From Calliopsis andreniformis (lineage: Eukaryota > Arthropoda > Insecta > Hymenoptera > Andrenidae), in assembly GCF_051401765.1 (NCBI RefSeq), contig NW_027480450.1:1240001-1304000 (forward strand): a stretch of 64,000 nt of DNA, given 5' to 3'. This document shows, piece after piece, positions 54,701 to 64,000 of this stretch. A program made the position numbers and the translations under genes. The notes under the pieces are model-generated. The model did not search any database. It was not told the origin of the DNA and saw only the letters and a list, made by a program, of their open reading frames with translations. The first letter of the stretch is position 1. Each line of letters starts with the position of its first letter.

Positions 54701-57484
54701 TCCTCAATCGTCAGCCCTGATTCCTCAACAATCAGTTGTCAATCCTCAGACCTCAATAGAATATCCTCAGTTCACACTTTTCAATACTCAATACTCAATC
54801 TGCAATCTTCAAATCTCTATCAACAAACATCAATTCTCATCACTCAACCCTCAACACTCTGTCCCCAATCCTCAATCCTCAATCCTCAATTCTCAATCTT
54901 CGATCCCCTATACTGAATATTCAATCCTCAATCCTCAATCTTCAATCCTCAATCCTCAACACTCATTCTTCATTCCTCAATACACAATCCTCAATCTTCA
55001 ATCCTCTACCCTCAATCCTCAATTCTCAATCCTCAATCCTCAGCCCTCAGTCCTCAATCCTCAATCCTCAACCCTCAATCCTCAATCCTCAATCCTCAAT
55101 CCTCAATCCTCAACCATCAATCCTCAGTCTTCAATACTCAATCCTCAATCCTCAATCCTCAGTCATCAATCCTTAATATTCATTACTCAATCGTCAATCC
55201 GCAGTCCTCAATCCTCAATCCACAATCCTCGTTCCTCAAACCTCAATCCTAAACCCTCAGTCCTCATCCTCAATTCTAAATTCTCAATCCTCAACCCTCA
55301 GTCCTCAGTCCTTAAGCCTCAATCCTCAGCCCTCGGCCCTCATCCTCAATCCTCAATCCTCAATCCTCAATCCTCAACCTTCAATCCTCAATACTCAATC
55401 TGCAATCCTCAAATCTCTGTCCACAAACATCAATTCTCATCACTCAACCCTCAACGCTCAGTCCCCAATCATCAATCTTCAATCCTCAATCCTCAATCCT
55501 CAATCCTCAACCCTCAATCCTCAATCCTCAATCCTCAATCCTCAATCCTCAACCATCAATCCTCAGTCTTCAATACTCAATCCTCAATCCTCAATCCTCA
55601 GTCATCAATCCTTAATATTCAATACTCAATCGTCAATCCGCAGTCCTCAATCCTCAATCCACAATCCTCGTTCCTCAAACCTCAATCCTAAACCCTCAGT
55701 CCTCATCCTCAATTCTAAATTCTCAATCCTCAATACTGAATCCTCAACCTTCAATCCTCAATAACCAATCTCCTATCCTAGATCCTCAATCCCCAATCCT
55801 CAATCCTTAATCCTCAATCTTCAACCCTCAATCCCCAGCCCTCAATCTTCTATCCTCAATCCTCAATCCTCAATTCTCAATCCTCAACCCTCAGTCCTCA
55901 GTCCTTAAGACTCAATCCTCAGCCCTCGGCCCTCATCCTCAATCCTCAATCCTCAATCCTCAATCCTCAACCTTCAACCCTCAATACTCAATCTGCAATC
56001 CTCAAATCTCTGTCCACAAACATCAATTCTCATCACTCAACCCTCAACGCTCAGTCCCCAATCCTCAATCTTCAATCCTCAATCCTCAATCCTCAATCGT
56101 CAATATTCAATACTCAATCGTCAATCCGCAGTCCTCAATCCTCAATCCTCAATCCTCGTTCCTCAAACCTCAATCCTAAACCCTCAGTCCTCATCCTCAA
56201 TTCTAAATTCTCAATCCTCAATCCTCAATCCTCAACATTCAATCCTCAATAACCAATCTCCAATCTTAGATCCTCAATCCCCAATCCTCAATCCTTAATC
56301 CTCAATCTTCAACCCTCAATCCCCAGTCCTCAATCTTCTATCCTCAATGCTCAATCCAAAATCCTCAATGCTCAATCCTCAATCTTCAATCCTCAATTCT
56401 CAATCCTCAATCTTCAATCCTCAATACTCAATCCTCAATCCTCAATCCTCAATCCTCATTCTTCAATTCTCAATACCCAATCCACAATCTTCAATCCTCA
56501 ATCCTCAATCCTCAATTCTCAATCCTCAATCCTCAACCCTCAGACCGCAAACATTAATACTCAAGCCTCAGTCCTCGTCCTCAGTCCACAACCCTCAATA
56601 CTCAATCCTCAATCTTCAAGCATCAATATTCAATATTCAATCCTCAATCCTCAATCCTCAATCCTCAATCCTCAATCCTCAATGTTCAATCCTCAATACC
56701 CAATCCACAATCTTCAATCCTCAGTCCTCAATCCTCAATTCTCAATCCTCAATCCTCAACCCTCAGACCGCAAACATTAATACTCAAACCTCAGCCATCG
56801 TCCTCAGTCCACAACCCTCAATCCTCAATCCTTAATCTTCAATCATCAATATTCAATCTTCAATCCTCAATCCTCAATACTCAATCCGCAATCCTCAATC
56901 CTCAATCCTTAATCCTCAATCCTCAATCCTCAATCATCAATCCTCAATACACAATCTTCAATCCTCAATCCACAATCCTCAATCCTCAATTCTCAATCCT
57001 CAATCCTCAATCATCAGACCTCAAACCTCAATCCTCAACCCTCAGCCCTCATCCTCAATCCTCAATCATCAATCCTCAATCCTCAATCCTCAATCCTCAA
57101 TCCTCAATCTTCAATCCTCAATTCTCAATCCTCAATCTTCAATCCTCAATACTCAATCCTCAATCCCCAATCCTCAATCCTCATTCTTCAATTCTCAATA
57201 CCCAATCCACAATCTTCAATCCTCAATCCTCAATCCTCAATTCTCAATCCTCAACCCTCAACCCTCAGACCGCAAACATTAATACTCAAACCTCAGTCCT
57301 CGTCCTCAGTCCACAACCCTCAATACTCAGTCCTCAATCTTCAAGCATGAATATTCAATATTCAATCCTCAATCCTCAATCCTCAATCCTCAATCCTCAA
57401 TCCTCAATGTTCAATCCTCAATACCCAATCCTCAATCTTCAATCCTCAATCCTCAATCCTCAATCATCAATCCTCAATCCTCAA
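51776..57484 (+). repeat. HOR A-type unit returns (right domain, first unit)
   Basis: From 51846 the module order is again that of 1.3, 7.9 and 13.6 kb. It includes the 4-base-expanded CAATTACTTCTC variant near 52372 and the CTCATGGTTCAATACAC module near 53681, otherwise found only at about 3121, 9609 and 15246. Anchors at 51846 and 52292 recur near 57555 and 58001 (offset 5709), so this is one period of a 5.7-kb unit. From about 54.7 kb B-type modules are present, making the unit a hybrid. Confidence 0.82.
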
Positions 57485-58146
57485 CCCTCAATCCTCAATC
57501 CTTAATCCTCAATCCTGAATCCTCAATCTTCAGCCCTGAGTCCTCAACAGTCAGTTGTCAATCCTCAGTCACCAGCAGAATATCCTCAATTCACAGTTTT
57601 CAATACGCAATACTCAATCTGCAATCCTCAAATCTCTATCCACAAACATCAATTCTCATCACTCAACCCTCAACGCTCAGTCCCCAATCCTCAGTCTTCA
57701 ATCCTCAATCCCCAATCCTCAATCGTCAATCTTGAATCTTCAATCCTCAATACTCAATCTTCAATCCTCAATCCTCAATCCTCAATCATCAGTCCTCAAT
57801 CCTCAATCTTCAGTCTTCAATCCTCAATACTCAATCTTCAATCCTCAATCCTCAATCCTCAATCCTCAATCCTCATTCTTCAATCCTCAATACACAATCC
57901 TCAATCTTCAATCCTCAATCCTCAATCCTCAATTCTCAATCCTCAACCCTCAGTCCTCAGTCCTTAAACCTCAATCCTCAGCCCTCAGCCCTCATCCTCA
58001 ATGCTCAATCCTCAATCCTCAATCCTCAACCTTCAATCCTCAATACTCAATCTGCAATCCTCAAATCTCTATCCACAAACATCAATTAATTCTCATCACT
58101 CAACCCTCAACGCTCAGTCCCCAATCCTTAATCGTCAATCCTCAAT
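55629..58146 (+). repeat. 5854-offset direct duplication, left copy
   Basis: This matches 61483 to the window end at a constant offset of 5854 (55641/61495, 55731/61585, 56347/62201, 57551/63405). Shared rare variants are CAATACTGAATCC, CTCCTATCCTAG, AATCTCTGTCC, CAATACGCAATAC and GCATGAATATTC. The left limit is where the upstream sequences stop matching (about 55629/61483). The right limit is set only by the window end. Confidence 0.9.
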
Positions 58147-61100
58147 CCTCAATCCTCAATCGTCAGTCTTCAATCTTCAATCCTCAATACTCAATCTTCA
58201 ATCCTCAGTCCCCAATCCTCAATCTTCAATCCTCAATTCTCAATCCTCAATCCTCAATCCTCAATCCTCAATATTCAATATTCAATCCTCAATACTCAAT
58301 CTTCAATCCTCAATCCTCAACCCTCAATCCTCGATCCTCAATCCTCAATCCTCAATCTTCAATCCTCAATACTCAATCTTCAATACTCAATCCTCAATCC
58401 TCAATACTCAATCCTCATTCTTCAATCCTCAATACCCAATCCACAATCTTCAATCCTCAGTCCTCAAACCTCAATTCTCAATCCTCAATCCTCAACCCTC
58501 AGACCGCAAACATTAATACTCAAACCTCAGCCCTCGTCCTCAACCACAACCCTCAATCCTCAATCCTTAACCTTCAATCATCAATATTCAATCTTGAATC
58601 CTCAATCCTCAATACTCAATCCTCAATCCTCTATCCTCAATGTTCAATCCTCAATACCCAATCCTCAATCTTCAATCCTCAATCCTCAATCCTCAATCCT
58701 CAATCCTCAATCCTCAATCCTCAATCCTTAATCCTCAATCCTCAATCCTCAATCATCAATCCTCAATACACAATCCTCAATGTTCAATCCCCAATACCCA
58801 ATCCTCAATCTTCAATCCACAATCCCCAATCCTCAATTCTCAATCCTCAATTCTCAATCATCAGACCTCAAACCTCAATCCTCAACCCTCAGCCCTCATC
58901 CTCAATCCTCAATCTTCAACCCTCAATCCTCAATCCTCAATCCTCAACCTTCAATCCTCAATTCTCAATCCTCAATCTTCAATCCTCAATACTCAATCCT
59001 CAATCCTCAATCCTCAATCCTCGTACCTCAAACCTCAATCCTGAACCCTCAGTCCACATCCTCAATTCTCAATTCTCAATCCTCAATACTCAATCCTCAA
59101 CCTTCAATCCTCAATAATCGATCTCCAATCCTAGATCCTCAATCCCCAATCCTCAATCCTTAATCCTCAAACTTCAACCCTCAATCCCCAGTCCTCAATC
59201 TTCAATCCTCAATGCTCAATCCAAAATCCTCAATCCTCAGACCTCAATCCTCAATCCCCAATCCTCAAATCTCAATCCTCAACCGTCAGTCCTCGTCCTC
59301 AATCCTCAACCCTCAACACTCAGTCATCAATACTCAATCACCTATCCTCAATCCTCAATCCTCAATCCTCAATCCTCAATCCTCAATCCTCCATCCTCAA
59401 TTCTCAATCCTCAATACTTAATCCTCAATCGTCAATCCTCAATCCCCAATCCTCAATCATCAATCCTCAATCCTCAGACCTCAATCCTCAACCCTCAACC
59501 TTCAATCCTCAATACTCAATCTTCAATACTCAATCCTCAATCCTCAATCCTCAATCCTCAATCCTCAACCCTCAATCCTCTATCCTCAATCCTCAATCCT
59601 CAATCTTCAATCCTCAATACTCAATCTTCAACCCTCAATCCTCAATCCTCAATCCTCAATCCTCATTCTTCAATCCTCAATACCCAATCCTCAATCTTCA
59701 ATCCTCAATCGTCAATCCTCAAACCTGAATCCTCAATCGTCAGACCTGATTCCTCAACAATCAGTTGTCAATCCTCAGACCTCAATAGAATATCCTCAGT
59801 TCACACCTTTCAATACTCAATACTCAATCTGCAATCTTCAAATCTCTATCCACAAACATCAATTCTCATCACTCAACCCTCAACACTCTGTCCCCAATCC
59901 TCAATCCTCAATCCTCAATTCTCAATCTTCGATCCCCTATACTGAATATTCAATCCTCAATCCTCAATCTTCAATCCTCAATCCTCAACACTCATTCTTC
60001 ATTAATCAATACACAATCCTCAATCTTCAATCCTCAACCCTCAATCCTCAATTCTCAATCCTCAATCCTCAGCCCTCAGTCCTCAATCCTCAATCCTCAA
60101 CCCTCAATCCTCAATCCTCAATCCTCAATCCACAATCCTCAACCATCAATCCTCAGTCTTCAATACTCAATCCTCAATCCTCAATCCTCAGTCATCAATC
60201 CTTAATATTCAATACTCAATCGTCAATCCGCAGTCCTCAATCCTCAATCCACAATCCTCGTCCCTCAAACCTCAATCCTAAACCCTCAGTCCTCATCCTC
60301 AATTCTAAATTCTCAATCCTCAATCCTCAATCCTCAACCTTCAATCCTCAATAACCAATCTCCAATCCTAGATCCTCAATCCCCAATCCTCAATCCTTAA
60401 TCCTCAATCTTCAACCCTCAATCCTCAGCCCTCAGTCCTCAATCCTCAATCCTCAATCCTCAATCTTCAATCCTCAATCTTCAATCCTCAATACTCAATC
60501 TTCAATCCTCAATACACAGTCTTCAATCCCCGATCCTCAATCCTCAATCCTCAATCATCAGACCTCAAACATCAATACTCAACCCTCAGTCCTCGTCCTC
60601 AATCCACAGCCCTCAATACTCAATCCTCAATCTTCAATCCTCAATCCTCAATCCTCAATACTCAATCCTCAATGTTCAATCCTCAATACCCAATCCTCAA
60701 TCTTCCATCCTCAATCCTCAATCCTCAATCCTCAATCCTCAGTCCTCAAACCTCAATCCTGAATCCTCAATCCTGTAACCTCAATCTTCATCCCTGAGTC
60801 CTCAACAGTCAGTTGTCAATCCTTAGTCCTCAACAGAATATCCTCAATTCACAGTTTTCAATACTCAATACCCAATCTGCAATCCTCAAATCTCTATCCA
60901 CAAATATAAATTCTCATCACTCAGCCCTCAACGCTCGGTCCCCAATCCTCAGTCTTCAATCCTCAATCCTCAATCCTCAATCGTCAATCTTCAATCTTCA
61001 ATCCTCAATACTCAATCTTCAATCCTCAATCCTCAATCCTCAATCATCAATCCTCAATCCTCAATGGTCAGTCTTCAATCCTCAATACTCAATCTTCAAT

Positions 61101-61482
61101 CCTCAATCCTCAATCCTCAATCCTCAATCCTCATTCTACAATCCTCAATTCCCAATCCTCAATCTTCAATCCTCAATCCTCAATCCTCAATTCTCAATCC
61201 TCAACCCTCAGTCCTCAGTCCTTAAGCCTCAATCCTCAGCCCTCGGCCCTCATCCTCAATCCTCAAACCTGAATCCTCAATCCTCAACCTTCAATCCTCA
61301 ATACTCAATCTGCAATCCTCAAATCTCTATCCACAAACAGCAATTCTCATCACTCAACCCTCAACGCTCAGTCCCCAATCCTCAATCTTCAGTCTTCAAT
61401 CCTCAATACTCAATCTTCAATCCTCAATCCTCAATCCTCAATCCTCAATCCTCATTCTACAATCCTCAATTCCCAATCCTCA
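58147..61482 (+). repeat. Mixed A/B array between the 5854-offset copies
   Basis: About 58.1-59.4 kb matches 52.4-53.6 kb at offsets of about 5709-5799. An island copy near 59788 pairs with 54758 at offset 5030. About 60.45-60.83 kb resembles 23.4-23.8 kb (CTGTAACC type). No non-repeat sequence is present. Confidence 0.8.
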
Positions 61483-64000
61483 ATCGTCAATCCGCAGTCC
61501 TCAATCCTCAATCCACAATCCTCGTTCCTCAAACCTCAATCCTAAACCCTCAGTCCTCATCCTCAATTCTAAATTCTCAATCCTCAATACTGAATCCTCA
61601 ACCTTCAATCCTCAATAACCAATCTCCTATCCTAGATCCTCAATCCCCAATCCTCAATCCTTAATCCTCAATCTTCAACCCTCAATCCCCAGTCCTCAAT
61701 CTTCTATCCTCAATCCTCAATCCTCAATTCTCAATCCTCAACCCTCAGTCCTCAGTCCTTAAGACTCAATCCTCAGCCCTCGGCCCTCATCCTCAATCCT
61801 CAATCCTCAATCCTCAATCCTCAACCTTCAACCCTCAATACTCAATCTGCAATCCTCAAATCTCTGTCCACAAACATCAATTCTCATCACTCAACCCTCA
61901 ACGCTCAGTCCCCAATCCTCAATCTTCAATCCTCAATCCTCAATCCTCAATCGTCAATATTCAATACTCAATCGTCAATCCGCAGTCCTCAATCCTCAAT
62001 CCTCAATCCTCGTTCCTCAAACCTCAATCCTAAACCCTCAGTCCTCATCCTCAATTCTAAATTCTCAATCCTCAATCCTCAATCCTCAACATTCAATCCT
62101 CAATAACCAATCTCCAATCTTAGATCCTCAATCCCCAATCCTCAATCCTTAATCCTCAATCTTCAACCCTCAATCCCCAGTCCTCAATCTTCTATCCTCA
62201 ATGCTCAATCCAAAATCCTCAATGCTCAATCCTCAATCTTCAATCCTCAATTCTCAATCCTCAATCTTCAATCCTCAATACTCAATCCTCAATCCTCAAT
62301 CCTCAATCCTCATTCTTCAATTCTCAATACCCAATCCACAATCTTCAATCCTCAATCCTCAATCCTCAATTCTCAACCCTCAATCCTCAACCCTCAGACC
62401 GCAAACATTAATACTCAAGCCTCAGTCCTCGTCCTCAGTCCACAACCCTCAATACTCAATCCTCAATCTTCAAGCATCAATATTCAATATTCAATCCTCA
62501 ATCCTCAATCCTCAATCCTCAATCCTCAATCCTCAATGTTCAATCCTCAATACCCAATCCACAATCTTCAATCCTCAGTCCTCAATCCTCAATTCTCAAT
62601 CCTCAATCCTCAACCCTCAGACCGCAAACATTAATACTCAAACCTCAGCCCTCGTCCTCAGTCCACAACCCTCAATCCTCAATCCTTAATCTTCAATCAT
62701 CAATATTCAATCTTCAATCCTCAATCCTCAATACTCAATCCGCAATCCTCAATCCTCAATCCTTAATCCTCAATCCTCAATCCTCAATCATCAATCCTCA
62801 ATACACAATCTTCAATCCTCAATCCACAATCCTCAATCCTCAATTCTCAATCCTCAATCCTCAATCATCAGACCTCAAACCTCAATCCTCAACCCTCAGC
62901 CCTCATCCTCAATCCTCAATCATCAATCCTCAATCCTCAATCCTCAATCCTCAATCCTCAATCTTCAATCCTCAATTCTCAATCCTCAATCTTCAATCCT
63001 CAATACTCAATCCTCAATCCCCAATCCTCAATCCTCATTCTTCAATTCTCAATACCCAATCCACAATCTTCAATCCTCAATCCTCAATCCTCAATTCTCA
63101 ATCCTCAACCCTCAACCCTCAGACCGCAAACATTAATACTCAAACCTCAGTCCTCGTCCTCAGTCCACAACCCTCAATACTCAGTCCTCAATCTTCAAGC
63201 ATGAATATTCAATATTCAATCCTCAATCCTCAATCCTCAATCCTCAATCCTCAATCCTCAATGTTCAATCCTCAATACCCAATCCTCAATCTTCAATCCT
63301 CAATCCTCAATCCTCAATCATCAATCCTCAATCCTCAACCCTCAATCCTCAATCCTTAATCCTCAATCCTGAATCCTCAATCTTCAGCCCTGAGTCCTCA
63401 ACAGTCAGTTGTCAATCCTCAGTCACCAGCAGAATATCCTCAATTCACAGTTTTCAATACGCAATACTCAATCTGCAATCCTCAAATCTCTATCCACAAA
63501 CATCAATTCTCATCACTCAACCCTCAACGCTCAGTCCCCAATCCTCAATCTTCAATCCTCAATCCCCAATCCTCAATCGTCAATCTTGAATCTTCAATCC
63601 TCAATACTCAATCTTCAATCCTCAATCCTCAATCCTCAATCATCAGTCCTCAATCCTCAATCTTCAGTCTTCAATCCTCAATACTCAATCTTCAATCCTC
63701 AATCCTCAATCCTCAATCCTCAATCCTCATTCTTCAATCCTCAATACACAATCCTCAATCTTCAATCCTCAATCCTCAATCCTCAATTCTCAATCCTCAA
63801 CCCTCAGTCCTCAGTCCTTAAACCTCAATCCTCAGCCCTCAGCCCTCATCCTCAATGCTCAATCCTCAATCCTCAATCCTCAACCTTCAATCCTCAATAC
63901 TCAATCTGCAATCCTCAAATCTCTATCCACAAACATCAATTAATTCTCATCACTCAACCCTCAACGCTCAGTCCCCAATCCTTAATCGTCAATCCTCAAT
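61483..64000 (+). repeat. 5854-offset direct duplication, right copy, runs off the window
   Basis: This is the partner of 55629-58146. The match is still good at base 64000, so the true right end lies outside. The last anchors are the island near 63428 and the CAATTAATTCTC variant near 63934, which pair with 57574 and 58084 within the accuracy of reading by eye. Confidence 0.9.

Larger units (their letters stand above)
1..64000 (+). repeat. Heptanucleotide satellite array, unit TCAATCC, whole window
   Basis: Every part of the window I read splits into 7-base units of the form TCAATCC or a near variant; even the most degenerate stretches still parse as heptamers (for example CAATTCA, CAGTTTT, CAATACT, CAATCTG, CTATCCA, CAAACAT, CATCACT). 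Orientation is constant over 64 kb. The given strand is nearly G-free, and stretches over 100 bases contain no G. Occasional irregular units shift the phase, for example a 6-base unit in CAGTCCTCGTCCTCAG and an 11-base unit in CAATTAATTCT. The forward strand has no stop in the consensus, so long open frames of (SILNPQS)n appear in all three frames; the reverse strand has TGA in every frame each 21 bases. I see no unique sequence, ribosome binding site, tRNA, rRNA or terminator. Both ends of the window are inside the array. Family assignment and host are unknown. Confidence 0.98.

Noticed and set aside
1..64000. CRISPR array
   Set aside because: There is no alternation of a constant repeat with unrelated spacers; all of the sequence is variants of one 7-base unit, and no cas gene is present.
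1..64000. Telomere repeat array
   Set aside because: The unit does not match telomere repeats known to me, the copies are highly degenerate, and the higher-order structure is not telomere-like. A subtelomeric position remains possible.
1..64000. Cyanobacterial STRR heptanucleotide repeats
   Set aside because: Those are also 7-base repeats, but they are short arrays between genes and their consensus is different as I recall it; 64 kb without a gene does not fit.
1..64000. tRNA, rRNA, riboswitch or rho-independent terminator
   Set aside because: The near absence of G on the given strand prevents stable stems; only the weak 4-5-base arms in the island were found, and there is no T-run after a stem.
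1..64000. Genes on the reverse strand
   Set aside because: The GGATTGA repeat has TGA once per 21 bases in each reverse frame, and I saw no interval free of it that was long enough to hold a gene.
1..64000. Intrinsic DNA bending by phased A-tracts
   Set aside because: The AA steps fall every 7 bases, not near 10.5, and the tracts are only two bases long in the consensus.

Overview
This window holds one thing from end to end: a tandem array of a 7-base unit, TCAATCC on the given strand (GGATTGA on the other). I found no protein gene, RNA gene, mobile element, CRISPR array or unique sequence. Both edges lie inside the array, so the locus is longer than 64 kb. The orientation never flips. The given strand is C-rich and almost free of G; the few Gs are point changes within degenerate units. 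The common single-unit variants are TCAATCT, TCAATAC, TCAACCC, TCAGTCC, TCAATTC and TCAATCG.

The unit has no stop codon in any forward frame, and 7 is not a multiple of 3, so all three forward frames read the same heptapeptide (SILNPQS) over each 21 bases. On the other strand every frame meets TGA once per 21 bases. This explains why many long open frames exist, all on one strand. I treat them all as by-products of the repeat, not genes.

Above the heptamer there is a second level of order. Degenerate heptamers form recognisable modules, and these modules are repeated in long direct duplications whose offsets can be measured. Left domain, 1 to about 20 kb: a higher-order unit (here HOR A) begins at 1, 4767, 10404 and 17060, and the copies differ by large deletions of about 1832 and 851 bases. 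Middle domain, about 20 to 51.8 kb: a different set (HOR B), marked by a module absent from the first 20 kb, with direct duplications at offsets of 761, 3403, 5024, 9703-9717, 16969, 17034-17558 and 18080-18108 bases. Right domain, about 51.8 to 64 kb: A-type modules return, mixed with B-type ones, with offsets of about 5709 and then 5854 bases. Several small length differences between copies are multiples of 7, as expected for slippage by whole units. The large ones look like unequal exchange or deletion.

Organism: the window cannot decide it. A homogeneous array this long with nested higher-order repeats is most like eukaryotic satellite DNA (pericentromeric, subtelomeric or similar). Short heptanucleotide arrays are known in bacteria, for example the STRR repeats of cyanobacteria, but those are far shorter. 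The unit does not match a telomere repeat I know. No functional system is visible. The interest lies in the architecture, the extreme strand asymmetry, and the risk of assembly and annotation artefacts.
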